Shown here: positions 51,304-58,997 of the stretch, one piece after another
How positions within the stretch are numbered: the stretch's first letter is position 1
Layout of the letters: every line of letters begins with the position of its first letter
Assembly: GCF_018128945.1 (NCBI RefSeq)
Contig: NZ_CP068393.1
Span: 806,001 to 870,000, forward strand
Reading direction: 5' to 3'
Source: Aristaeella hokkaidonensis
Lineage (GTDB): Bacteria > Bacillota > Clostridia > Christensenellales > Aristaeellaceae
DNA length: 64,000 bases
Position numbers and translations under genes: made by a program
The notes under the pieces: model-generated
Database searches by the model: none
What the model was told of the DNA's origin: nothing
Seen by the model: only the letters and a program-made list of their open reading frames with translations

Positions 51304-53295
51304 ATGTTATACTACGTCAATATCAACGCACCCCGAGAAGGAGACGGATCAAAGGAAAGACCGTTCCGGTTTATCAATGAAGCGGCAAAGATCGCGCGGC
51401 CCGGTGATGAAGTAGTGGTTGCTCCCGGCGTATACAGGGAATATGTGAACCCGCTGTATGCAGGTAAGGAAGAGGCACGGATTACCTACCGGAGCGAAAA
51501 GCCGCTGGCTGCCGTCATTACCGGTGCGGAACTGCTGACCGGTTGGAAGAAAGTGAAGGGAACAACCTGGACTGCCCGGGTCAACAACGGCATTTTCGGC
51601 GCCTATAATCCCTACGTGGAAAAGGTGGAGGGCGACTGGTATTTTTCTCCGATTATCCGCCATACCGGCGCTGTATTCATGAATGACCTGATGATGTATG
51701 AATGCGGCTCTGTCGAGGAATGTGAGGCAGGGAAGCCTGATCCTCATGCCTGGACGCAGGAGGAAGCAAAATATCTCTGGTATACCGAGCAGGATGGAAA
51801 CGAAACCGTGCTGTATGCCAATTTCCACGGAAAGGACCCGAACAAGCAGAAGGTGGAAATCAGCGTACGACGGAATTGCTTTATGCCGGATCAGACCGGA
51901 ATCGGCTATATTACTGTCAGCGGCTTCACGATTACCAAGGCCGCAACAACCTGGGCGCCCCCGGCTGCATACCAGGACGGCATGATCGGCCCGCACTGGT
52001 CCAAGGGCTGGATTATTGAAGACTGCGAAGTGAGCAACAGCCGCTGCTGCGGTATTTCGCTGGGTAAATACCTGGACCCCGAAAACGATATGTATTTCTT
52101 CCACAAAAAGGTTAAGAGCCCGACCCAGATGGAACGCGACGCGGTATGCCGTGGTCAGTATCACGGCTGGCTGAAGGAAAAGGTGGGAAGCCACATTATC
52201 CGCCGCTGCAACGTGCACCACTGCGAGCAGACCGGCATTGTGGGCCGGATGGGCGGCGTGTTCTCCACCATTGAAGACTGCCATATTCATCATATCTGCA
52301 ACAGCCAGCAGCTGGGCGGCGCCGAAACCGCCGGTATCAAGCTTCATGCGGCCATTGACGTTACCATCCGCAGGAACCATATCCATAACTGTATTATGGG
52401 CGTATGGCTGGACTGGGAAGCCCAGGGGGCACGGATCAGCCAGAACCTGATGCATGACAACTGCCGTCCGGAAGGACGTGAACAGGCCAGGGGAGCCATG
52501 TTCTCCACGGATATCTTTATCGAAGTTGGTCACGGCCCCACGCTGATCGATAACAACGTGCTGATGAGCCCTGTAAGCATTACCATCCCCTCCGAAGGGA
52601 TTGCGTGCGTGCACAACCTGGTGCTGGGCGGATTCAGTCTGATCAACAGTGGCGTTGACAGCGTGGTCAACGGACAGCGCGAACCCCGCTACACCCCCTA
52701 CCACATCCGTCACAGGACAGAGGTTGCGGGCTTTATGACCATTCTGCATGGAGATGACAGGATCTACAACAACCTGTTCATTCAGGCTTATCCGATCACA
52801 GACAAGGAGCGGAAGCCTACGGATGCGGAGCATCAGGCAGTTGGTACGGCACCCTTTGATATCTTCCCGACTTATGAGGAATGGTACGCTCCGTTCATGC
52901 CCGGTTCCAGACCCGACATGGGTGCACTGGCAAACGTGCATTTCGGGCACCTGCCGGTGTGGGTGGATGGAAATGCCTACTTCAACGGTGCAAGCGTCTG
53001 TAAACATGAGAAGCATAAGCTGTCTGACAAGCGCTCAAAGGTAACCATCGCGCTGGAGGAAAAGGACGGGAAATACTGCCTGAAGACCAACGTGTACAGC
53101 AAGCTGAAGGATTTTGCTGACGGTATCATCTGCACAGAAACGCTGGGCAAAGCCTTCGAGCCGGAACAGCGGTTTGAAAACCCGGACGGATCGGATATCG
53201 TATTCGACAGGGACTACTTCGGAAACCACAGGGGAACGAAGACAATACCTGGTCCTTTCGCAAGCGCTGAGGACGCAGAAAAAATCCTGTACTGA
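51304..53295 (+). CDS. GH120 beta-xylosidase (right-handed parallel beta-helix)
   Basis: This 663-residue enzyme is close in pattern to Thermoanaerobacterium XylC: PFRFINEAAKIARPGDEVVVAPGVYREYV at the start, TTWAPPAAYQDGMIGPHWSKGWIIEDCEV, and the catalytic region GVWLDWEAQGARIS (nucleophile Asp about 370) with TDIFIEVGHGP (acid/base Glu about 407). The nucleophile-to-acid spacing is 37 here versus 23 as recalled for XylC, an insertion of about 14 residues. There is no signal peptide. GAGGAGGAG precedes the ATG at 51304; a terminator follows. It completes xylo-oligosaccharide hydrolysis with GH8. Confidence 0.92.
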   Translation: MLYYVNINAPREGDGSKERPFRFINEAAKIARPGDEVVVAPGVYREYVNPLYAGKEEARITYRSEKPLAAVITGAELLTGWKKVKGTTWTARVNNGIFGAYNPYVEKVEGDWYFSPIIRHTGAVFMNDLMMYECGSVEECEAGKPDPHAWTQEEAKYLWYTEQDGNETVLYANFHGKDPNKQKVEISVRRNCFMPDQTGIGYITVSGFTITKAATTWAPPAAYQDGMIGPHWSKGWIIEDCEVSNSRCCGISLGKYLDPENDMYFFHKKVKSPTQMERDAVCRGQYHGWLKEKVGSHIIRRCNVHHCEQTGIVGRMGGVFSTIEDCHIHHICNSQQLGGAETAGIKLHAAIDVTIRRNHIHNCIMGVWLDWEAQGARISQNLMHDNCRPEGREQARGAMFSTDIFIEVGHGPTLIDNNVLMSPVSITIPSEGIACVHNLVLGGFSLINSGVDSVVNGQREPRYTPYHIRHRTEVAGFMTILHGDDRIYNNLFIQAYPITDKERKPTDAEHQAVGTAPFDIFPTYEEWYAPFMPGSRPDMGALANVHFGHLPVWVDGNAYFNGASVCKHEKHKLSDKRSKVTIALEEKDGKYCLKTNVYSKLKDFADGIICTETLGKAFEPEQRFENPDGSDIVFDRDYFGNHRGTKTIPGPFASAEDAEKILY

Positions 53296-53310
53296 GCCCA
53301 GTATGAATCA

Positions 53311-53336
53311 AGCCCCCGCGGAAGCGGGGGCTTTTT
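53311..53336 (+). terminator. Terminator of the GH8-GH120 operon
   Basis: 9-base-pair stem AGCCCCCGC / GCGGGGGCT with a GGAA-like loop and five T residues. Confidence 0.93.
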
Positions 53337-53462
53337 CTGTATTGGTCAGTTCAATCAGATACCGAAAGCTTTTTTTCGGGTATTTGTGCGGCATCAGATC
53401 CTTTATACCGGACATTTGTCAGAAATCAAAAAGAAGAGCAAGGGAGAAAGGGAAAACAAAAA

Positions 53463-53494
53463 GAAAAACCTTGTGACATTTTATGCACAAGGTT
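53463..53494 (-). terminator. Terminator of tRNA-Arg
   Basis: Minus-strand stem AACCTTGTG / CACAAGGTT with a 10-base loop and a following T-rich run (TTTCTTT). It begins three bases after the CCA end. Confidence 0.85.
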
Positions 53495-53496
53495 TG

Positions 53497-53573
53497 TGGT
53501 ATGCCCGGCAGGATTCGAACCTGTGACCTTCAGAGTCGGAGTCTGACACTCTATCCAACTGAGCTACGGGCAC
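53497..53573 (-). tRNA. tRNA-Arg (anticodon CCG)
   Basis: A 77-base cloverleaf on the minus strand: acceptor GTGCCCG / CGGGCAT, D arm GCTC-AGTTGGATA-GAGT, anticodon stem TCAGA / TCTGA with loop CTCCGAC (anticodon CCG), T arm with TTCGAAT, discriminator A and an encoded CCA. It reads CGG codons. One pair of the T stem (A-C at the base) is mismatched. Confidence 0.95.
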
Positions 53574-53585
53574 TCAACGGGAGGT

Positions 53586-53614
53586 ATTTTATCCTGTTCA
53601 GAGGAGATTGTCAA
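53586..53614 (-). promoter_or_regulatory. Promoter of tRNA-Arg
   Basis: Minus strand: perfect TTGACA (53614-53609), 17-base spacer, TAAAAT (53591-53586), 13 bases before the tRNA 5' end. Confidence 0.85.
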
Positions 53615-53656
53615 GGTGTAGCGCGATCAGAATTCTGTATGCGCGAAAGAAAAGAC

Positions 53657-53694
53657 GCTTCCCGCAGAAGCATATTTCCGCGGGAAGCTTTTTT
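53657..53694. terminator. Hairpin downstream of the thioesterase gene
   Basis: 9-base-pair inverted repeat GCTTCCCGC / GCGGGAAGC with a 14-base loop. The best T run is on the plus strand, but the only gene that needs it is the minus-strand thioesterase ending at 53698, which meets a shorter TCTTTTCTTT. It is probably the operon terminator. Confidence 0.6.
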
Positions 53695-53697
53695 ATA

Positions 53698-54432
53698 TCA
53701 CACGCGGCGGCGCAGTGTGCCGCCGATTTCGAAGGCGGTCGTATCTCCGACTTTCCCGGACAGGCGGTATTCATTACCTTTCAGGATCCGGTGAAGCGTG
53801 ACCACATGTCCCGGAAGCACTTCGTGATTGTAATTGAGGATGATGTGTTCCGGCTCATATTCGGTCATCAGGTCAATGCCAAGGGTGTTGCAGAGCCAGT
53901 CTGCGTAACGGGTATTGTTGACATGGCCGTTGACATCCAGATCCGTGTAGACAGGACGGTATTCGCTGACAAATTCGTCGCCCTGCAGATTGCCGACAGT
54001 GGCAGGAAGATTCATGGGAATGGACAGATCCTTGTTCTCTGGGATCAGTTTGCCCACATCTCCGGGCGGAAGCATACGGCGGGTTGTGGTGTCCAGCAAC
54101 AGCCAGAGGGTACCGGCCTTGCCGATCATCTCTCCGCGGGCATCAGTAAAGACGTAGTATCTGGGAAAAAAACAGATGCGGGTCGGCGTCGGGAAGGTAT
54201 GAACGGTAATCTGTTCCCCGACGGAAGGATAGCGATCCATGTGGACTTCACAACGGGCAATGACCCAGACCATGTTCTTTTTGATCAGCTCATCACGTCC
54301 ACATCCGAGTAAAATGCTGTGCGCGCCGGCGGCATCCTGCATTGTTTCCAGAACAGCGCTAGGACGCCATTTTTCATTCAGGTCACAGTCACGGGGACGC
54401 AGGGTAAAAGTTTCATCATATGTGTTTACCAT
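53698..54432 (-). CDS. Acyl-ACP thioesterase (FatA-like double hotdog)
   Basis: This 244-residue protein releases fatty acids from acyl carrier protein. It has two hotdog halves: TYDETFTLRPRDCDLNEKWRPSAVLETMQDAAG at the start, and VYTDLDVNGHVNNTRYADWLCNTLGID in the second half, the conserved D-x-N-x-HVNN motif of acyl-ACP thioesterases. RBS CGGAGGT overlaps the upstream gene's stop region. It is the last of three co-directional genes (CofE-like, DUF1643, thioesterase), the last two only two bases apart. Confidence 0.88.
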   Translation of the reverse strand: MVNTYDETFTLRPRDCDLNEKWRPSAVLETMQDAAGAHSILLGCGRDELIKKNMVWVIARCEVHMDRYPSVGEQITVHTFPTPTRICFFPRYYVFTDARGEMIGKAGTLWLLLDTTTRRMLPPGDVGKLIPENKDLSIPMNLPATVGNLQGDEFVSEYRPVYTDLDVNGHVNNTRYADWLCNTLGIDLMTEYEPEHIILNYNHEVLPGHVVTLHRILKGNEYRLSGKVGDTTAFEIGGTLRRRV

Positions 54433-54434
54433 GA

Positions 54435-55064
54435 TTACCTCCGGAATTTCTCCTCGAGGGAGTGAAGATAGTCAGTCAGATCTGTAAACGGATCCAGAGA
54501 GGAATCTTTTTTCAGGTACAAAGGATGATGGGGGTGACCGGCTTTGCTGCGGGTGCCGGCTGTAAACCAGCGGGCGCCGAAATGCTGTCCGATGGAAGCC
54601 ATATCCAGTACACAACCGGGAAGATAGGAACGTTTTTCAATGATTGCACCCCAGGCAGCCCAGAGGTCGGGGACAGACGGAAACTGGGCGAGAAGCCATG
54701 AGAAGGCCTTCATATTTTCCGCATGCAGGACAGGGTTCATTTCCCGTTCCATGTCGTCAGGATCGGTAGCCCGCTGTGCGTAAACATTGAACATGACAAA
54801 GGAGTCGTATCCGTTATGCAAGGCGATGCGTTCGGCTGACTTCAGGGTGTTGTCCAGGCGGTCCGGGATGGCTGTGGATGGATTGATTCCGATACAGACC
54901 AGCGGATGCTTCCCGCGGGTGCCGAGCAGATAACGGTATTCACTGTAATGATCCGGGACATATAACCAACGGCCGCGGTCAAAATCCGCGGCAGTGGGAA
55001 TGAGCGCTTCCTCAAAGGAAAGCACTCCGGCCTGAGCTGTATCAGAAGAGGGAACGTGCCGCAT
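54435..55064 (-). CDS. DUF1643 protein
   Basis: The 209-residue protein has the DUF1643 features: YRYLLGTRGKHPLVCIGINPSTA, DNTLKSAERIALHNGYDSFVMFNVYAQRATDP and LWAAWGAIIEKRSYL. The domain is widespread, soluble and of unknown function. Its ATG is one base after the stop of the preceding gene and no good RBS is visible, so translation is probably coupled. The C-terminal segment has a His-rich GHPHHPLYL. Confidence 0.8.
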   Translation of the reverse strand: MRHVPSSDTAQAGVLSFEEALIPTAADFDRGRWLYVPDHYSEYRYLLGTRGKHPLVCIGINPSTAIPDRLDNTLKSAERIALHNGYDSFVMFNVYAQRATDPDDMEREMNPVLHAENMKAFSWLLAQFPSVPDLWAAWGAIIEKRSYLPGCVLDMASIGQHFGARWFTAGTRSKAGHPHHPLYLKKDSSLDPFTDLTDYLHSLEEKFRR

Positions 55065-55065
55065 A

Positions 55066-55812
55066 TCAGGAGAGGGGACGGATCAGGATCAGGGGTGTGA
55101 GTTCGTCACCCTGGCCGGAAGGATTGTCTGCCATAGCATCCTGAATCTCTTCATCGGTGAGCGGGAAGTCACTGCATTTGCCAAGCTGATTCTGGTCGAT
55201 GTCGTTGGCGTCCATCAGGACAACAGGAATACCGGTATCCTTTTCCAGCTGGTTGCACAGTTCCACCGGATTGGGCGGATTAATCAGTGCCAGTTCTTTA
55301 TACCGGTCAAAACTGGAGCGGAAATAGAATCCATCGATGCCGGCGACACCTTTGCCGCAGATTTTATAGAACAGGCCGTGTACACCGAAGGGACGGGTAA
55401 CAGCACTGACGAATGCGGCAAAAAGAACACGGGGCAGCCCGCAGATATCAATGACAAGCTGAAGCTTATAAGGCTCATGCATACCGACGCCCGTTTCATT
55501 GATACCGGCAAAGGGCGCCAGCTTTTTAGCCCAGAAGCCGGGATGGACTTCCTCCTTGGTTTTCACATTACGGGTACACATGGCCATAACCTTGGCCCCG
55601 AAGGAAAGCACATCGCCGTCCTGGGCGAGGGGCAGAACATATCTGCGCACCAGCTCAGCCTGATCTTCGCCGACTTCAACAAAATGGGTCTGGATGGCGA
55701 AGCGGTCATACTGACGGCTGTTTTTCCCGGTCAGGGTTCCGCGGTCAAAATAGACGATCCCGTCTTTTTCCCTGCGCTGATCTTCAAGATTTCTGGATGG
55801 AATGATGCCCAT
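55066..55812 (-). CDS. CofE-like (coenzyme F420:gamma-glutamyl ligase family) protein
   Basis: This 248-residue protein resembles the F420-0:L-glutamate ligase domain: FAIQTHFVEVGEDQAELVRRYVLPLAQDGDVLSFGAKVMAMC, then GMHEPYKLQLVIDICGLPRVLFAAFVSAVTRPFGV and NPVELCNQLEKDTGIPVVLMDANDID. No other F420 gene occurs in the window, and this type occurs in bacteria that are not known to make F420, so the true substrate is uncertain. GGAGGT precedes the ATG. It heads a three-gene operon with a perfect consensus promoter. Confidence 0.75.
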   Translation of the reverse strand: MGIIPSRNLEDQRREKDGIVYFDRGTLTGKNSRQYDRFAIQTHFVEVGEDQAELVRRYVLPLAQDGDVLSFGAKVMAMCTRNVKTKEEVHPGFWAKKLAPFAGINETGVGMHEPYKLQLVIDICGLPRVLFAAFVSAVTRPFGVHGLFYKICGKGVAGIDGFYFRSSFDRYKELALINPPNPVELCNQLEKDTGIPVVLMDANDIDQNQLGKCSDFPLTDEEIQDAMADNPSGQGDELTPLILIRPLS

Positions 55813-55850
55813 GAAACGACACCTCCGAACACTTATTCATACAAGAAGAT

Positions 55851-55879
55851 ATTATAGTTACATACCAATTGTATGTCAA
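55851..55879 (-). promoter_or_regulatory. Perfect consensus promoter with internal operator-like palindrome
   Basis: Minus strand: TTGACA (55879-55874), 17-base spacer, TATAAT (55856-55851). An inverted repeat ACATAC-CAATT-GTATGT (plus-strand 55860-55876) overlaps the -35 and spacer, suggesting repression of an otherwise maximal promoter. Confidence 0.88.
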
Positions 55880-55900
55880 TGCGGGGATATACGGTATATA

Positions 55901-55929
55901 TTGTGTTTTCGTGTGGATTAGGGTATAAT
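55901..55929 (+). promoter_or_regulatory. Promoter of the GT2-GtrA gene
   Basis: TTGTGT (55901-55906), 17-base spacer, perfect TATAAT (55924-55929). Confidence 0.78.
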
Positions 55930-56012
55930 AATTCAGATTTGGTAATGTGGGAAGGGATGCCTGAAGGAAAGCATTTCCTCATAAGCCGGATCCAATGACA
56001 GAGAGGATGAAA

Positions 56013-57107
56013 ATGCAGATGGTCAAGCACGCGGCGGAACAGGCAGTGATCCTGATCCCCTCACTGGAGCCGGACAGCAGACTGCCGGCCTATATACAGG
56101 AATTGAAAAAGAACGGATTTGCCCATATTGTTGTAGTGGATGACGGATCCGGCGAGGCATTCAGGCCTGTGTTTGATGAAGTGAGCGCGGTGGAGGATAC
56201 GGTTGTTCTGCGCCACGAGGTGAACAAAGGAAAGGGCGTTGCCCTGAAAACCGGATACAGGTATATCATGGAAAACCTGACGGATATAACGGGCGTCATT
56301 ACTGCGGATGCGGACGGACAGCACACAGTGACTGACTGCCTGCGGCTGGCAGCGGAACTGGAAAAAGGTGAAAAGGCTCTTTACCTGGGCAGCCGCGATT
56401 TCAACCTGGAATGCATTCCGCCAAAGAGCAGATCCGGAAACAAAATTACTTCCGCTGTGTTCAAGCTGCTGTACGGTCAGTATCTGCCCGATACCCAGAC
56501 CGGCCTGAGGGCTTTCCGGAAGGAAGAACTGGCTTTCATGACCGAGGTCGAAGGTGAACGGTACGAATATGAAATGAAAGTACTGATCGCCTGTTCACGG
56601 GCGCGGATCCCGATGATTCCGGTTGCCATTGAGACAATCTACGAGAACAACAACGAAGGTACCCATTTTCATCCGATTCGTGACAGCTGGCGGATCTACA
56701 AAGTTATTTTCGGCAGCTTCTTCAAGTTCATGAGCGTGTCCCTGATCTGCTTTGCGATTGACCAGATCCTTGCGCTGATTCTGCGGAAATGGATGCTGCC
56801 TGCAGCCGGCCTGGTACGCGGCAGCATGATGAACGTTCAGGTCAGCGGCTATGGAGCACGCCTTGTCAGCTCTGTGATCAATTTCCTGCTGAACAAGAAC
56901 CTGGTTTTCCAGATGAAAGGAAAAGCCGGAAGGCCGGCTCTCCGTTACGCGCTGCTGTGCATTGCGATCATCACCATCTCCAATGTGGGCGTATGGACGC
57001 TTGGACAAATCGGTATGGCGGACTGGCTTGCCAAAATCCTGATGGACACGTTGCTGTATTTCCTGAGCTACCGGGTACAGGACAGATGGGTGTTCAGGGA
57101 GGAGTGA
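56013..57107 (+). CDS. Fusion of GT2 glycosyltransferase and GtrA-like membrane domain
   Basis: The 364-residue protein joins two parts. Residues about 10-220 are a family-2 glycosyltransferase (HIVVVDDGSG, VNKGKGVALKTGYRYI, ITADADGQHTV, DTQTGLRAFR), similar to DPM1/polyprenyl-phosphate sugar synthases. Residues about 235-360 are a four-helix GtrA domain (SVINFLLNKNLVFQM, DTLLYFLSYRVQDRWVF). Such pairs make and flip lipid-linked sugars for wall or teichoic-acid glycosylation. I chose the ATG at 56013, six bases behind GAGAGG. An Lgt-like gene follows four bases after the stop. Confidence 0.87.
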   Translation: MQMVKHAAEQAVILIPSLEPDSRLPAYIQELKKNGFAHIVVVDDGSGEAFRPVFDEVSAVEDTVVLRHEVNKGKGVALKTGYRYIMENLTDITGVITADADGQHTVTDCLRLAAELEKGEKALYLGSRDFNLECIPPKSRSGNKITSAVFKLLYGQYLPDTQTGLRAFRKEELAFMTEVEGERYEYEMKVLIACSRARIPMIPVAIETIYENNNEGTHFHPIRDSWRIYKVIFGSFFKFMSVSLICFAIDQILALILRKWMLPAAGLVRGSMMNVQVSGYGARLVSSVINFLLNKNLVFQMKGKAGRPALRYALLCIAIITISNVGVWTLGQIGMADWLAKILMDTLLYFLSYRVQDRWVFREE

Positions 57108-57111
57108 ACTC

Positions 57112-57858
57112 ATGAGTGAAAGACTATTTGAGGTTTTCGGTATCACCTTTACCGTTACCGCCGTTTACGGAATCCTGTCGGTCATCGTACTGCTCCTGTT
57201 CATGACCTGGTGGCTGATGAACCGGAAAAAGAGAACCGGCAAACCCATATTTGCCGGCCAGGTGATGAACGGAATAGGCTTTGGACTTCTGCCGGCCCTT
57301 GCCTTCCTGAAAACCTTTCAGGATATTTCCTATGGAAAAGGAGCAGCGGTGATTGAACCGCTGCCCCAGGTAAGATGGCTGTGTGAAGAAGGATGTTACA
57401 GGCCGATGCGGATTGAAGCCGTCGCGGCACTGATTCTGTTTCTGCTGCTATGCGTATGGCTGATTCTGCGCAGGGAAGAGTTTCCGGATAACGGAGACAT
57501 ACTGATGACCGCGGTATGCCTCTGGTCGGTGATCAGGCTTGGTACGGAAGATTTCCGCCTGGAGCCGCATATCCTGTTTCACTACACTTCTTCAGCAACT
57601 GTACTGCTGTGCCTTGTTATCTGGACGATCAGAAGGGCAAAAATCTGCCGTATGCCGCTGAGAACCGCCGCAGAAATGACGGCAGTTACAGCCTGCCTTG
57701 TGCTGAATATCCTGACAACGAAGGGAATTCTGTCAGCAGGAAGCGATATCGCAGATTTTGCGGTGAAGATGGGAAGCGCATTGCTGGCGATGATCCTGAC
57801 GCTGATTGCCGGCAGCGATGTGCGTAAAATGAAACCGAAAGAGGATCAGCCGGGCTGA
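57112..57858 (+). CDS. Degenerate Lgt-like membrane protein (prolipoprotein diacylglyceryl transferase family), copy A
   Basis: This 248-residue polytopic protein has a start like Lgt (FEVFGITFTVTAVYGILSVIVLLL). Its C-terminal half follows the Lgt plan: YRPMRIEAVAALILFLLL in place of HPTQLYEALL, and VIRLGTEDFRLEPHI in place of RFxxExxR. The Lgt signature GRxxNFxNxE is not seen. It may be a catalytically altered paralogue. The gene overlaps the convergent GNAT gene by 13 bases at its end and is probably in one operon with the GT2-GtrA gene. The family link is inference. Confidence 0.55.
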   Translation: MSERLFEVFGITFTVTAVYGILSVIVLLLFMTWWLMNRKKRTGKPIFAGQVMNGIGFGLLPALAFLKTFQDISYGKGAAVIEPLPQVRWLCEEGCYRPMRIEAVAALILFLLLCVWLILRREEFPDNGDILMTAVCLWSVIRLGTEDFRLEPHILFHYTSSATVLLCLVIWTIRRAKICRMPLRTAAEMTAVTACLVLNILTTKGILSAGSDIADFAVKMGSALLAMILTLIAGSDVRKMKPKEDQPG

Positions 57859-58301
57859 CGGTTCGGACAGTTCTTTTTCGGACAGCGGCTGCAGGTATCC
57901 AGATCAATCTGCTCGCCTGGAATCATCATTTCAACGGGATCGGATTCGGGGGAAGCATCTTCCCGCAGCCCCAGACGGGAAAAGAATCCTGTCAGGTCAC
58001 GGGGACAGCGGAGACGGACTTCCCGCGCAGAATGACTCTGGGCTTTGTACAGAAGAAGGCGCAGCACCAGGTCTCCGAGATGCCTGCCGCGGCGGGATTC
58101 CACTACGGCAATATCGCCCAGCCAGAAGCTGCCGTCTTTCCACCAGATGCGGCCGGTGGCAGCCGGGATGGAGTCCTCAAAAACAAGCACATTCCAGCTT
58201 TCCGGATCAAGGGAATCTGTTCCAAACCCCAGCACAGCCTCGCGGACGGATAAAACAGAGGAAAGATCGTCACCCGGGGAAAACCATTTACCCTGAATCA
58301 T
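57846..58301 (-). CDS. GNAT acetyltransferase with a C-terminal cysteine cluster
   Basis: The 151-residue protein has a GNAT core (PAATGRIWWKDGSFWLGDIAVVESRRGRHLGDLVLRLLLYKAQ; motif A RRGRHLGD) and an extra tail with C-x2-C-x4-C (CSRCPKKNC), which may bind a metal or be structural. I chose the ATG at 58301 (MIQGKWF) with AAGGAGA upstream. The substrate is unknown. The gene is convergent with the Lgt-like gene and divergent from the DUF896 gene. Confidence 0.82.
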   Translation of the reverse strand: MIQGKWFSPGDDLSSVLSVREAVLGFGTDSLDPESWNVLVFEDSIPAATGRIWWKDGSFWLGDIAVVESRRGRHLGDLVLRLLLYKAQSHSAREVRLRCPRDLTGFFSRLGLREDASPESDPVEMMIPGEQIDLDTCSRCPKKNCPNRQPG

Positions 58302-58351
58302 AAAACGTCTCCTTAATGCATCATAATCACGAAACGTCAAGAGGAAAGAAT

Positions 58352-58570
58352 ATGGAGAAGAAAAAGATTGAACGAATCAATGAACTGGCCAGAAAGAAAA
58401 AGGCCGTCGGACTGACCGAGGCGGAAACGGCGGAACAGGCAGAACTCCGGCGTGAATACCTGGCAGAATACCGGGAAAACATGAAAGCCATGCTGGATAA
58501 CCTGGTGATCCAGGAACAGGACGGAACCCGGCATGCCCTGAAGCAGAAGGATAACCCGCCTGTCCAATGA
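58352..58570 (+). CDS. DUF896 small protein (YnzC/YwrO type)
   Basis: The 72-residue protein begins MEKKKIERINELARKKKAVGLTEAE and continues with EQAELRREYLAEYRENMKAML, the DUF896 helical hairpin seen in Bacillus YnzC. It is small, soluble and of unknown role. AAGAGGAAAG precedes the ATG at 58352; an upstream in-frame extension to 58316 is not needed. Confidence 0.88.
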   Translation: MEKKKIERINELARKKKAVGLTEAETAEQAELRREYLAEYRENMKAMLDNLVIQEQDGTRHALKQKDNPPVQ

Positions 58571-58596
58571 TAAGGCCGAGACTGGGGAAAGTCAAC

Positions 58597-58625
58597 TTGT
58601 CAAAGAAAAAGGGTTCGGGTATAAT
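58597..58625 (+). promoter_or_regulatory. Promoter of the DUF1292-NAGPA gene pair
   Basis: TTGTCA (58597-58602), 17-base spacer, perfect TATAAT (58620-58625). Confidence 0.82.
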
Positions 58626-58681
58626 GTAAAATTGTTTAGACATATTCTAAACTGAGACTGAAGAAAGGCAGGAATTACAAA

Positions 58682-58996
58682 ATGAGTGACAACGAAATGA
58701 ACAACATGGAAGAGGACGTCATCGTCTTTGAAGATGAAGACGGTAACGAATACAATTATACCGTAGTTGACTATATGTTCTACAACGGAGAGGAATATGC
58801 CCTGCTGGTGGAAGCGTCCGATGAAGAACCTGAAGACGGACAGCAGGAATGCATTATCTGCAAAATTGTTGCAGAGCAGGATGAGGACGGCGAGGAAACA
58901 GAAAGCTTCGAACTGATTGAGGACGAAACCCTCGGCCAGAAACTGGTTGAGATTTTCAACACAAAAATGGCGGAAGATGGGGAAGAGGAAGAATAA
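58682..58996 (+). CDS. DUF1292 acidic small protein
   Basis: The 104-residue, strongly acidic protein (Asp/Glu-rich ends) contains EDVIVFEDEDGNEYNYTVVDYMFYNGEEYALLVEA and CIICKIVAEQDEDGEE, as in YrzB-type DUF1292 proteins found near replication or alanyl-tRNA synthetase genes in Firmicutes. The function is unknown. AAAGGCAGG precedes the ATG. The next gene's ATG lies two bases after its stop. Confidence 0.9.
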   Translation: MSDNEMNNMEEDVIVFEDEDGNEYNYTVVDYMFYNGEEYALLVEASDEEPEDGQQECIICKIVAEQDEDGEETESFELIEDETLGQKLVEIFNTKMAEDGEEEE

Positions 58997-58997
58997 G

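Noticed and set aside
51349..53016. 555-codon minus-strand open frame
   Set aside because: Antisense to the GH120 beta-xylosidase, which has clear catalytic residues.
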